Assembly: GCA_964500675.1 (NCBI GenBank)
Contig: CAZCNY010000002.1
Span: forward strand, 310,001-374,000
Reading direction: 5' to 3'
Length of the DNA: 64,000 nucleotides
Origin: CAMLJR01 sp964500675
GTDB lineage: Bacteria > Pseudomonadota > Gammaproteobacteria > Pseudomonadales > CAMLJR01
The notes below the pieces were generated by a model, which was not told where the DNA came from, did no database searches, and saw nothing but the letters and a program-made list of their open reading frames with translations. Both the position numbers and the translations under genes were made by a program. This document shows, piece by piece, positions 34,570 to 43,791 of this stretch (within the stretch, counting starts at the first letter, position 1; every line of letters starts with the position of its first letter).

Positions 34570-35301
34570 TCAAATTGCGTGCTTGATGAGCTCAACAGAA
34601 TTGTCGCGCTCAGCTCGCACATACCACATGCAATCGTCATCGCGCCAATCGCCGAGCACAATGCGCTCGGCAGGTTTGCCGTTGACGATGAGGGCGTGGC
34701 GTGCCGGACGATGCGTGTGACCGTGAATCAATAAATCGACATCGCTTTTCGCCATCACGCGCGCAACTTCCGCAGGCGTCACGTCCATAATATCTTCAGC
34801 TTTGTTGCTCGCGGCCATTTTGCTTTGCGTTCGCAATTGTGCGGCGAGCTGGCGGCGCTGCTCGAGCGGTGCCGCCAAAATCATCCGTTGCCACTGTGGA
34901 TCGCGCACCTGCGCGCGGAATGCGAGGTAATCCTTGTCTTCGGTGCAGAGCGTGTCGCCGTGCATGAGCAAAGTCGGACGGCCGTATAAATCGATCACTG
35001 TCAGATCGCTCAACAACTCCATGCCGCAGCGCGCGGCAAAGTGTTTGCCGACGAGAAAATCGCGATTGCCATGCATGAAATACAAAGCCGTGCCGTTAAC
35101 ACGCAATTGCTGCAGCGCGCTCGCAAAATCGTTGAGCCACGCCGCGTCGTCGTCATCGCCGATCCACACTTCGAACAAATCGCCGAGAATGTAGAGTGCT
35201 TCCACCGCGCGCGCGCGCTCGTCGAAAAAGCGCAGGCACGCGTCGAGCAGTCGCGGTTGCGACGGCTGCAAGTGCAAGTCGGAAATGAACAGCGTGGTCA
35301 C
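34570..35301 (-). CDS. lpxH: UDP-2,3-diacylglucosamine diphosphatase
   Basis: A 243-residue calcineurin-like metallophosphoesterase that splits UDP-2,3-diacylglucosamine to lipid X in lipid A synthesis at the inner face of the membrane. The metal motifs are all present: 'LFISDLHLQPSQPRLL', 'YILGDLFEVWIGDDD', 'FMHGNRDFLVG' and 'LIHGHTHRPARH'. Length agrees with E. coli LpxH (240). It lies 33 bases downstream of ppiB, a conserved pairing, and is probably co-transcribed with it. Confidence 0.96.
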   Translation of the reverse strand: MTTLFISDLHLQPSQPRLLDACLRFFDERARAVEALYILGDLFEVWIGDDDDAAWLNDFASALQQLRVNGTALYFMHGNRDFLVGKHFAARCGMELLSDLTVIDLYGRPTLLMHGDTLCTEDKDYLAFRAQVRDPQWQRMILAAPLEQRRQLAAQLRTQSKMAASNKAEDIMDVTPAEVARVMAKSDVDLLIHGHTHRPARHALIVNGKPAERIVLGDWRDDDCMWYVRAERDNSVELIKHAI

Positions 35302-35334
35302 AGCCCGTTCCTTTTTTTATTCGTACACAGCGGC

Positions 35335-35829
35335 TTATTCGTCGACGACAGCTTTGGTAATTACCACATTTTCGACAGGAACATCCTGATGACCGCCTTT
35401 GCGCGTGGTGGGTACACCCTTGATGCGGTTGACCACGTCCATGCCTTCGACCACGCGGCCGAATACCGCATAGCCCCAGCCTTGCGAGGTTTTGGCGGTG
35501 TGATCGAGGAAATTGTTATCGGCAACGTTGATGAAAAATTGCGCGCTGGCCGAGTGCGGATCCATCGTGCGCGCCATGGCGATGGTGCCGGCTTCATTCT
35601 TGAGGCCGTTATCGGCTTCGTTTTCGATCGGTTCGCGTGTGTCTTTCTGCGTCATGGCAGTCGTAAAGCCGCCGCCTTGAATCATGAAGTTGTCGATCAC
35701 GCGGTGAAAGACGGTGCCGTCGTAATGGCCAGCTTTGACGTACTCGATGAAGTTGGCCGCGGTCTTCGGCGCGGTTTCGACGTCGAGCATGAGTTTAATA
35801 TCGCCATAGTTAGTGTGCAGAGTAATCAT
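35335..35829 (-). CDS. ppiB: Peptidyl-prolyl cis-trans isomerase B (cytoplasmic cyclophilin)
   Basis: A 164-residue cyclophilin without a signal peptide. 'NFIEYVKAGHYDGTVFHRVIDNFMIQGGGFT' contains the catalytic Arg and the F-M-x-Q-G motif; 'FGRVVEGMDVVNRI' and 'AQFFINVADNNFLD' complete the active cleft. It speeds proline isomerisation during folding. It is divergent from glnS (94-base interval) and precedes lpxH, as in Pseudomonas. Confidence 0.96.
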   Translation of the reverse strand: MITLHTNYGDIKLMLDVETAPKTAANFIEYVKAGHYDGTVFHRVIDNFMIQGGGFTTAMTQKDTREPIENEADNGLKNEAGTIAMARTMDPHSASAQFFINVADNNFLDHTAKTSQGWGYAVFGRVVEGMDVVNRIKGVPTTRKGGHQDVPVENVVITKAVVDE

Positions 35830-35923
35830 GGTGGTGTCATCAGTGAATTAAGGGAAGTGAAGCCGCTATAATACGGGCTTTACCGTTCCTTATCATCCTT
35901 TCGATCCATTCGTTGAGACGCGC

Positions 35924-37614
<1,691 letters not shown>

Positions 37615-37618
<4 letters not shown>

Positions 37619-37824
37619 AATGCTGCTGATTAAGTGGCGTGTTTGCTCCCCTCTCCCTGCGGGAGAGGGNNNNNNNNNNNNNNNNNNNNNNNNNNNNNNN
37701 NNNNNNNNNNNNNNNNNNNNNNNNNNNNNNNNNNNNNNNNNNNNNNNNNNNNNNNNNNNNNNNNNNNNNTTAAAATGCTGCTGATTAAGTGGCGTGTTTG
37801 CTCCCCTCTCCCTGCGGGAGAGGG
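37615..37824. other. Scaffold gap of 100 N flanked by identical 55-bp ends
   Basis: Bases 37670-37769 are unresolved. The 55 bases before the gap (37615-37669) are identical to the 55 after it (37770-37824), running from TTAAAATGCTGCTG to the CCCTCTCCC repeat. This pattern is what contig ends that overlap but were not merged would give, so the true sequence may have no gap and only one copy. A real tandem duplication is possible but less likely. No gene is lost: glnS ends before it. Confidence 0.9.
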
Positions 37825-37884
37825 CTAGGGTGAGGGCCGACGATCCAGAAGCCCTCACCCTAGCCCTCTCTCGCAGGGAGAGGG
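37804..37884. repeat. Long REP-like inverted repeat between glnS and cysS
   Basis: Two 33-base arms (37804-37836 and 37852-37884), complementary at all but one position, flank a 15-base loop. Each arm is itself built from CCCTCTCCC / GGGAGAGGG and a TAGGGTGAGGG block. Related cores occur at 858 and 37650. Such elements are common between genes in gammaproteobacteria and can form a strong cruciform or RNA hairpin; their presence probably caused the assembly break just upstream. Confidence 0.85.
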
Positions 37885-37910
37885 AACTTGACCGAGGTTT
37901 CTGAAAAAAT

Positions 37911-39302
37911 ATGGCACTGACGATTTACAACACGCTCACGCGCAGCAAAGAAGTATTTACACCGATCGAACCCGGCAAAGTGCGCATGTACGTGTGTGGT
38001 ATGACCGTATACGACTACTGCCACCTCGGTCATGCGCGTGTACTTGTCGCCTTCGACGTGATCACGCGGTATCTGCGCGCGCGCGGCTACGATGTCACCT
38101 ACGTGCGCAATATCACCGATATCGACGATAAAATTTTGCGCCGCGCCGCCGAAAATGGCGAGCCGTACACTGCGCTGACCACACGTTTTATCGATGCGAT
38201 GCACGACGATGAAAAACGTCTCGGTGTGTTACCTCCGACCGCCGAACCGCGCGCAACGCAACATATCGGCGAGATGTTTGCGCTGATCGAAAAACTTATC
38301 GCAAAAGGTTTTGCCTATCGCGCCGACAACGGTGACGTGTATTACGCGGTTGCAAAATTTGACGGCTACGGCAAGTTGTCGGGAAAAAATCCCGATGAGT
38401 TGCTCGCGGGTGCGCGCATCGAAATCGATGAATCCAAACGCGATCCGCGCGATTTCGCACTGTGGAAAGCGGCCAAGCCGAATGAAGAGGCGGTGTGGGA
38501 TTCGGTGTGGGGTCCGGGGCGTCCGGGCTGGCATATCGAGTGCTCGGCGATGTCGGGCAAATGCCTCGGCGAGACTTTTGATATTCATGGCGGCGGCCCC
38601 GACCTGCGTTTTCCGCATCACGAAAATGAGATCGCGCAAAGCGAAGCCGCGCACGGCAAGCATTACGTGAATTACTGGATGCATGCCGGCGCCGTACGCG
38701 TCGATGGCGAAAAAATGTCGAAATCGCTCGGCAATTTTTTCACGATTCGCGAAATTCTCGATAAGTACGATCCTGAGGTTGTGCGTTATTTTCTAATCAG
38801 CAGCCATTATCGCAGCGAGATCGATTATTCGCAGGACAGTTTGCACGAAGCGCGCAGCGGGCTCGACCGTTTTTATAACGCGCTCAAGGAATTTACCGAT
38901 GTTGCACCGGCAACGCCCGACGTTTTGCAGAGCAGCGCGTATTACGATCGCTTTGTGCTGGCGATGGACGATGATTTCAACACGCGCGAAGCGTTGTCGG
39001 TGATGTTCGATCTGGTGCGCGCTCTCAATGCCGAGAATGATGCTGCGCTTAAACAGCGGCTGGCAGCGGAGTTAAAAGCGCTAGGACGGTTGCTCGGCTT
39101 GCTGCAGCAGAATCCGCGCGATTATTTGCACGGCATCGGTGGTCCCATCGACGGAGCGGAAATCGAAGCGCTTATCGCCGAGCGTCTGCAAGCGCGCAGG
39201 AATAAGAATTTCGCGCTTTCCGATCAGATTCGTGACGAGCTTCAATCGCGAGGCGTTGCGCTGGAGGATGGGCCGAATGGAACAACGTGGCGGCGCCAGT
39301 GA
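37911..39302 (+). CDS. cysS: Cysteinyl-tRNA synthetase
   Basis: A 463-residue class I synthetase charging tRNA-Cys. The zinc and HIGH region reads 'VRMYVCGMTVYDYCHLGHARVLVAFD' near residue 30 (Cys first zinc ligand, HLGH signature), the second zinc cluster 'WHIECSAMSGK' and 'GGGPDLRFPHHENEIAQSEA' near 210-240, and KMSKS appears exactly as 'GEKMSKSLGNF' near 268. Length equals E. coli (461). The glnS-cysS-folD order is conserved in Pseudomonas; here the REP-like element separates glnS from cysS. Confidence 0.97.
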   Translation: MALTIYNTLTRSKEVFTPIEPGKVRMYVCGMTVYDYCHLGHARVLVAFDVITRYLRARGYDVTYVRNITDIDDKILRRAAENGEPYTALTTRFIDAMHDDEKRLGVLPPTAEPRATQHIGEMFALIEKLIAKGFAYRADNGDVYYAVAKFDGYGKLSGKNPDELLAGARIEIDESKRDPRDFALWKAAKPNEEAVWDSVWGPGRPGWHIECSAMSGKCLGETFDIHGGGPDLRFPHHENEIAQSEAAHGKHYVNYWMHAGAVRVDGEKMSKSLGNFFTIREILDKYDPEVVRYFLISSHYRSEIDYSQDSLHEARSGLDRFYNALKEFTDVAPATPDVLQSSAYYDRFVLAMDDDFNTREALSVMFDLVRALNAENDAALKQRLAAELKALGRLLGLLQQNPRDYLHGIGGPIDGAEIEALIAERLQARRNKNFALSDQIRDELQSRGVALEDGPNGTTWRRQ

Positions 39303-39335
39303 CTAACGCTGTCAGTAGCTAACCCCTGTCGGTAA

Positions 39336-39367
39336 ATGAAACTTCGGTAATATTACAGAAGTTTCAT
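39336..39367. promoter_or_regulatory. 32-bp near-perfect palindrome upstream of a tiny ORF
   Basis: Outer arms ATGAAACTTC (39336-39345) and GAAGTTTCAT (39358-39367) enclose GTAATATTAC (39347-39356), itself a perfect palindrome; only the 39346/39357 pair is mismatched. There is no T-run, so it is not an intrinsic terminator. Dyad symmetry of this size and 73 bases of distance to the small ORF at 39440 suggest an operator for a dimeric regulator. The cysS stop lies 34 bases upstream. Confidence 0.7.
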
Positions 39368-39439
39368 CGTGAAGCGACTCAATCGTCTCCATACTGAAGT
39401 TGTGCATGAAGACATGCATAATACGGAGGAGATAGAGCT

Positions 39440-39541
39440 ATGTTAGGTTATTCATTCATTGCCGGTATGGCTTTTTTGCTTGGTTGTTTCGGACTCAATG
39501 AAGTCCAAGAGAGTCGTTTTGAATCTCGCGAAGCCGAGTAG
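39440..39541 (+). CDS. Predicted 33-residue membrane microprotein
   Basis: A short frame with ATG at 39440, preceded by the strong site GGAGGAG (39426-39432) at normal spacing. It encodes an N-terminal hydrophobic helix ('YSFIAGMAFLLGCFGL', about residues 4-19) and a charged tail ending 'SRFESREAE', the layout of single-span regulatory or stress microproteins. It stands between cysS and the convergent glutaredoxin gene. No family is recognised. The ribosome site is among the best in the window, which is the main support. Confidence 0.55.
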   Translation: MLGYSFIAGMAFLLGCFGLNEVQESRFESREAE

Positions 39542-39563
39542 CGCGAGCGGCTTAACGTAGATG

Positions 39564-39929
39564 TTAGGGCGGGATGCTTTGCGGCTTTAGCGCCGTGAGT
39601 GCATCGCGCATTGCGCCTTCGTCATAGCCTTGAATGACTTGATTCGCGATCAATACGACGGGGACGCCGTTACCACCGAGTTGCTCGTACTGTTGGCGTC
39701 CCTCGGTTGATTTTTCGATATCGTATTCTCGAAACGGAATATTATTTTCCTTAAAAAATTTGCGTGTGCGTGCGCAATATGAGCACCATGCCGTCCCATA
39801 AAGCACAGCCTGAAAACCAGCCGGCACGACAATCGGTGGTGGTGGACTCATCCAGTTTTTGATATCGGTGCGATGCTGCAATGCAAAGGCGGCAACTAAT
39901 GCGAGAATCCAAAAGCCGCGCCGCATCAT
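39564..39929 (-). CDS. Membrane-anchored glutaredoxin-family protein
   Basis: A 121-residue protein with an N-terminal membrane anchor or signal ('GFWILALVAAFALQ') followed by a thioredoxin-fold domain with redox motif 'GTAWCSYCARTRKFF' (C-S-Y-C), the cis-proline in 'GGNGVPVVLIANQVIQGYDE' and the helix-capping 'DEGAMRDAL'. Such proteins catalyse disulphide exchange, and the anchor suggests the periplasmic face. The ATG at 39929 follows GAGAGAAAAG; a TTG at 39941 is also in frame. It lies 22 bases after folD and is probably co-transcribed. Confidence 0.82.
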   Translation of the reverse strand: MMRRGFWILALVAAFALQHRTDIKNWMSPPPPIVVPAGFQAVLYGTAWCSYCARTRKFFKENNIPFREYDIEKSTEGRQQYEQLGGNGVPVVLIANQVIQGYDEGAMRDALTALKPQSIPP

Positions 39930-39951
39930 CTTTTCTCTCAATTAGGTAAAA

Positions 39952-40797
39952 TTATCCCAAGCTGCGCTCGCCCGACTCGACCGATTGCAGAATTAACGTG
40001 TTGATCGTCATCGGTCCGACTCCGCCCGGTACCGGTGTATAGGCGAAGGCACGATCTTTAATCGCGTTCAATTCGATGTCGCCAACGCCACCCGGGTGAT
40101 AACCCGCGTCGACGACAACCGCTCCGTCTTTGATCCACGCGCCTTTGATAAATTCCGGTTTGCCCACAGCGCCGACCACAATGTCGGCCTGTTTAATCAG
40201 TTCGGGAAGGTTTTTTGTTTTCGAGTGGCAAATTGTCACGGTGGCGTTCGCCTGTAACAGCATCATTGCCATCGGTTTGCCAAGAATCGGACTGCGGCCA
40301 ACGACTACGGCATGTTTGCTTTCGATTTCAATACCGTAATGGTGCAGTAAGCGCATGATGCCCTGCGGTGTCGCGCAGCCGTAGGCGGGTTCGCCCATCG
40401 CCATGCGGCCGAAGCCAAGGCACGTTACGCCATCGACGTCTTTATGCAACGCGATTGCATCGAAGCATGCGCGCTCATCGATCTGCGCGGGCACAGGATG
40501 TTGCAACAGAATGCCATGCACGTTGGGGTCGGCGTTAAGTTCCTGGATTTTCGCGAGCAGCTGTTCGGTTGTGGTCGAGGAGGGCAATTCGACGGCGAGC
40601 GAATCCATCCCGACGCGGCGGCAGGCGTTGCCTTTCATCTTCACGTAAGTCGCGGAAGCCGGATCGTCGCCGACGAGGATGGTGGCAAGAATCGGGGTTT
40701 TACCGCCCGATTTTGCTTTCAACCGTGCTACGCGTTGGCTCAATTCCGCTTCTGATTGCGCCGCGGTTGCTTTGCCGTCCAGTACCAATGTTGCCAT
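39952..40797 (-). CDS. folD: Methylenetetrahydrofolate dehydrogenase / cyclohydrolase
   Basis: A 281-residue bifunctional enzyme of one-carbon metabolism that oxidises 5,10-methylene-THF and hydrolyses the methenyl product. The catalytic segment 'SATYVKMKGNACRRVGM' has the Tyr and Lys of the active site, 'GILLQHPVPAQID' is the second signature, and 'VVGRSPILGKPMAMMLL' followed by 'GAVGKPEFIKGAWIKDGAVVVDAGYHPG' is the NADP-binding part. Length agrees with E. coli (288). It lies beside cysS and the tRNA operon as in Pseudomonas. Confidence 0.96.
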   Translation of the reverse strand: MATLVLDGKATAAQSEAELSQRVARLKAKSGGKTPILATILVGDDPASATYVKMKGNACRRVGMDSLAVELPSSTTTEQLLAKIQELNADPNVHGILLQHPVPAQIDERACFDAIALHKDVDGVTCLGFGRMAMGEPAYGCATPQGIMRLLHHYGIEIESKHAVVVGRSPILGKPMAMMLLQANATVTICHSKTKNLPELIKQADIVVGAVGKPEFIKGAWIKDGAVVVDAGYHPGGVGDIELNAIKDRAFAYTPVPGGVGPMTINTLILQSVESGERSLG

Positions 40798-40936
40798 TTA
40801 TCAATCGTCCCCAAACTAGGATTGCAAAAATGATATTGTCTCACGCGCTTATTGGGGTGGGCCAGACGCGAAAAATTAATCGTTTCGCGGCGGCAATTTG
40901 TGCTGAAATATCGTCGGTTTTACCGTGTTGGATCGA

Positions 40937-40965
40937 TTGACGCTGTGCGGGCGCATCAGTATCAT
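40937..40965 (+). promoter_or_regulatory. Stable-RNA promoter of the tRNA operon
   Basis: TTGACG (40937-40942) and TATCAT (40960-40965) are spaced by 17 bases and followed by a GC-rich discriminator (GCGCAGCC), a form typical of stringently controlled tRNA promoters. It lies 49 bases before the tRNA-Pro gene. The 217-base interval from folD to the first tRNA otherwise holds nothing recognised. Confidence 0.75.
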
Positions 40966-41014
40966 GCGCAGCCTGCATCGGAGCCCTAAATGACTCAAAG
41001 AGCAACGATGTGCA

Positions 41015-41091
41015 CGGGGTATAGCGCAGTCCGGTAGCGCGTCTGGTTTGGGACCAGAATGTCGGAGGTTCGAATCCTTCTACCCCGACCA
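41015..41091 (+). tRNA. tRNA-Pro(UGG)
   Basis: A 77-base cloverleaf with acceptor CGGGGTA/TACCCCG, D-arm GCGCAGTCCGGTAGCGC, anticodon stem TCTGG/CCAGA with loop TTTGGGA (anticodon TGG), T-arm GGAGGTTCGAATCCTTC and encoded CCA. First of three co-directional tRNA genes. Confidence 0.97.
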
Positions 41092-41156
41092 ATTCGATGA
41101 AGCGGTGCGTTAGCGGCTTCACACCCATGGGCCCTGGGTTTAAAGTAAATGTCAGG

Positions 41157-41233
<77 letters not shown>

Positions 41234-41276
41234 ATCAACTATCCGCCAAATTAATGGTGGAACACGCCAGTTCTAT

Positions 41277-41353
41277 GGTGGCTGTAGCTCAGTTGGTAGA
41301 GCACAGGATTGTGATTCCTGTGGTCGTGGGTTCGATCCCCATCAGCCACCCCA
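41277..41353 (+). tRNA. tRNA-His(GUG)
   Basis: A 77-base gene with acceptor GTGGCT/AGCCAC plus the additional G at position -1 opposite C73, the identity element of tRNA-His. The anticodon loop reads TTGTGAT (anticodon GTG), the T-arm GTGGGTTCGATCCCCAT, and CCA is encoded. It ends the tRNA operon; the 249 bases to vapB hold no recognised gene. Confidence 0.97.
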
Positions 41354-41602
41354 TATTTTCCATTATAGAGACAGCGATTTTTATCCCCAGCTCTCTGAAA
41401 AATAAAGAAAATGATATAAGTTATATCGTGCTGTAGACCGATTGCACGGCTACTCTGTTTTACTCATTGTTCCTTACTTTTTCACCCCCATTGTATCTAA
41501 ACGGTATCTCCATTCCTTAGGCTAGCTTTCCTGGCAGCCCGCTTGCGATGTGTATTAAAATATATATCGTGTGTATCGCGAGCTTTCCGGAGAGGTGTTG
41601 TG

Positions 41603-41794
41603 ATGCGTACCAATATAGTGATCGATGACAAGTTAATGGATGATGCGCTCAAGGCTACCGGCCTGCAAACGAAGCGCGAGGCAGTGGAGCTTGGTCTGAA
41701 AATGCTGATCAAGCTGAAAAAGCAGGAGGGTATCAAGGCGTTTCGCGGTCGCCTGAAATGGGAAGGGAATCTTGAGGACATGAGAAGCAAGTGA
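41603..41794 (+). CDS. vapB: VapB-type antitoxin
   Basis: A 63-residue protein starting 'MRTNIVIDDKLMDDALKATGLQTKREAVELGLKMLIKL', a ribbon-helix-helix fold of the VapB family (DUF2191 type) that binds its operator and neutralises the toxin through its C-terminus. GGAGAGG lies upstream of the ATG at 41603; a longer frame from 41543 is not supported. Its stop overlaps the vapC GTG start by four bases, the usual coupling of such pairs. Confidence 0.9.
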   Translation: MRTNIVIDDKLMDDALKATGLQTKREAVELGLKMLIKLKKQEGIKAFRGRLKWEGNLEDMRSK

Positions 41795-42183
41795 TTTTTG
41801 TCGACACGAGCGTATGGATAGATTTTTTTAACGGCGGGGATACCGCGGAGGTTGAATTGCTCGATAACGCGTTAGGCAATGAGCTTGTCGCCATCGGCGA
41901 TTTGATTGCACTGGAGATATTGCAGGGCTTCAAAAGCGATGCTGACTATAAAGCGGCCAAAGAGCTGATCGACGCGTTAAATGTTTACGATATGCTCGGC
42001 GAAGCCGCCGCATATAAATGCGCCGACAATTATCGCGCATTGCGCAAAAAGGGAATTACGATTCGCAAAACTGCCGACATCATCATCGCGACATTTTGTA
42101 TCGAGAAAAACTTTCCGCTGCTTTTCTCGGATAAAGATTTTATTCCGTTTGTTGAACATCTTGGCTTGCGTTCGGCGTCTTGA
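41791..42183 (+). CDS. vapC: VapC-type PIN-domain toxin
   Basis: A 130-residue PIN-domain ribonuclease, expected to cut initiator tRNA or rRNA when antitoxin is lost. The four acidic metal ligands can be seen: D5 in 'MIFVDTSVWIDFF', E42 in 'LIALEILQGF', D96 in 'TADIIIATFC' and D114 in 'LFSDKDF'. The GTG start within the vapB stop (GTGA) indicates coupling. The pair lies directly after a tRNA cluster, a common site for mobile or acquired DNA, although no integrase is present. Confidence 0.9.
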   Translation: MIFVDTSVWIDFFNGGDTAEVELLDNALGNELVAIGDLIALEILQGFKSDADYKAAKELIDALNVYDMLGEAAAYKCADNYRALRKKGITIRKTADIIIATFCIEKNFPLLFSDKDFIPFVEHLGLRSAS

Positions 42184-42244
42184 TGTTGCGCGTTAAACGT
42201 AAGGCCTGACTCTTAACTTCTGGTCTTATCGCAAGGAGCTTGCC

Positions 42245-42826
42245 ATGGAAGTGCTTACCCGTATCGTTACTGCCGCATTGCTTTGTGCGGACGTATCCGC
42301 AGCTCAGGCCGCACCGGTGACTTATCAGATGGACCCCACCCATACCTTCGTCGCGCTGACTCGTAGCAACTATGGATTTTCCAACCCGGTCATTGTTGCC
42401 GTAATCGACCGAGGCACTCTGGTATTCGATAGCGACGATCCGTCAAAATCCTCCGTGCGCGTAACCCTCCCCGTCGCCGGAATTCATACCTTTATCGCGG
42501 CGCTCGACAAGGAATTTCAGAGCTCGATGTTCTTCGACAGTGACCGGTTCCCGAACATCACCTTTCAAAGCACCCGCGTGCAAGAGACTGGAAACGACAG
42601 GTACACGATTGCCGGAGACCTGACGGCCCATGGCGTAACTCGACCGTTGCTGCTGCATGCGCGACTGAACAAGGCCGGCGTGAATCCGATGACCGGGCGG
42701 CCGGCGATCGGCTTCGATGTCACTGCTACCTTGAACCGCTCGGACTTTGGTTTGACGTTCAACGTGCCCAACGTGAGCGACAAGATCGCGGTGAAGATAA
42801 CCATGCAGGCCGATGCCATAAAGTGA
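42245..42826 (+). CDS. YceI-family periplasmic protein
   Basis: A 193-residue secreted protein of the YceI lipocalin-like family, which binds isoprenoid or fatty-acid chains. A signal peptide ends at 'AQAA'; then 'TYQMDPTHTFVALTRSNYGFSNPVIV', 'KEFQSSMFFDSDRFPNITFQSTRV' and 'GDLTAHGVTRPLLLHARL' are family-standard segments. AAGGAG precedes the ATG. It lies 9 bases from the convergent IclR gene stop. The local codon use looks less rich in CGATCG-type words than the flanking genes, so transfer is possible, but this was judged by eye only. Confidence 0.9.
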   Translation: MEVLTRIVTAALLCADVSAAQAAPVTYQMDPTHTFVALTRSNYGFSNPVIVAVIDRGTLVFDSDDPSKSSVRVTLPVAGIHTFIAALDKEFQSSMFFDSDRFPNITFQSTRVQETGNDRYTIAGDLTAHGVTRPLLLHARLNKAGVNPMTGRPAIGFDVTATLNRSDFGLTFNVPNVSDKIAVKITMQADAIK

Positions 42827-42835
42827 TGCTGTCAG

Positions 42836-43627
42836 CTAAGGAGACACTTCGCCACACAACTGATTCGACAAATTCTTCGCCGACACCAGCAACGCTTCCT
42901 GCAACTTCTCCAAACCATTTCTTTTCAGCGCACTGCCAATCCCGATCGCAACGAGCGCGTGACTTAATTTCGCGCGGGTTTTCCACACGGGGGCGGCGAC
43001 CACTGTAACACCGGAAATGTAATTGCCGGTATCGACGGCGAATCCCTGCGTTTTGGTTTGTGCGATTTGTTGTTTCCATTGTGCGAGTGTCGGCGGTTCG
43101 TCCCAGCGCAGTTTTTTGAAGCGCGCTTCGAGTTCTTTTTCCGAGTAACCGCCGAACGCGGCGAGGCAGCGGCCCGTGGCGCTGATGAGTGCGGGAAAAC
43201 GGCTGCCGACCTGCGCGCTGATTTGAAAATTATTGCCGAGTTGCGAGGTGGCGACGACGACCATGTGTTCGAGGCCGACGATTTGCACGCCGAGCATCGA
43301 CACTTCGAAAGTTTGGCTGATGCGATCGAGCACGGGTTGCGCGACATCGGTGAATTCGTTGCGGCGCAGCCAGTGGCGCGCGAGCGTGAGCACGCCGGCT
43401 TCGAGCGAATAGCGTTTGGTGTCGGGATCGAAGGCGACGAGTTCTTCGGTAACGAGTGCGCGCAACACATAAAGACACGTGCTCGGCACGAGGTTGAGCG
43501 TGCGCGCGATCGGCTGCAGGCCGAGCGGCGCATCGCTCTTGCCGAGCAGTCGCAGGATCGCGGCGGCACGCGCGATGGCGGGAGCCTTGTTTTCCTGGGC
43601 TGGATTCTCTTTGACGGCGGTATCCAT
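42836..43627 (-). CDS. IclR-family transcriptional regulator
   Basis: A 263-residue regulator: an N-terminal winged helix-turn-helix ('AAAILRLLGKSDAPLGLQPIARTLNLVPSTCLYVLRALVTEELVAFDP', about residues 20-70) and a C-terminal effector domain ('VLDRISQTFEVSMLGVQIVGLEHMVVVATSQ', 'ATGRCLAAFGGYSEKELEARF'). IclR proteins sense pathway intermediates and act as homotetramers or dimers. It is divergent from the acyl-CoA ligase at 43,792 across 164 bases, so it most likely controls the ligase and the following MaoC-like gene, and perhaps the larger catabolic cluster. Confidence 0.92.
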   Translation of the reverse strand: MDTAVKENPAQENKAPAIARAAAILRLLGKSDAPLGLQPIARTLNLVPSTCLYVLRALVTEELVAFDPDTKRYSLEAGVLTLARHWLRRNEFTDVAQPVLDRISQTFEVSMLGVQIVGLEHMVVVATSQLGNNFQISAQVGSRFPALISATGRCLAAFGGYSEKELEARFKKLRWDEPPTLAQWKQQIAQTKTQGFAVDTGNYISGVTVVAAPVWKTRAKLSHALVAIGIGSALKRNGLEKLQEALLVSAKNLSNQLCGEVSP

Positions 43628-43672
43628 GGGAGCGTTTTCGTCTCGGTAATTACGTAGGTTTGTTCAATATAT

Positions 43673-43767
43673 AGAATGTCATTCACTATTTACAACAACT
43701 TTCGTTTGCGGCATGATGGCGACCCTCCTGAGAGCAACGCGATTACGCGGCTCTTCAAAGACATTCT
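43673..43767. promoter_or_regulatory. Candidate IclR operator region
   Basis: In the IclR/ligase divergent interval, GAATG-T-CATTC (43674-43684) is a perfect short palindrome of the size IclR proteins bind. Its half AGAATGTC (43673-43680) recurs inverted as GACATTCT at 43760-43767, 25 bases before the ligase start. This could allow binding at two sites. Inference from symmetry and position. Confidence 0.5.
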
Positions 43768-43791
43768 GAATACACGGGTAGTGATTGACCG

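Noticed and set aside
37650..37669. CCCTCTCCC hairpin after glnS as a normal terminator
   Set aside because: It belongs to a dispersed repeat also found at 858 and 37804 and lacks a T-run.
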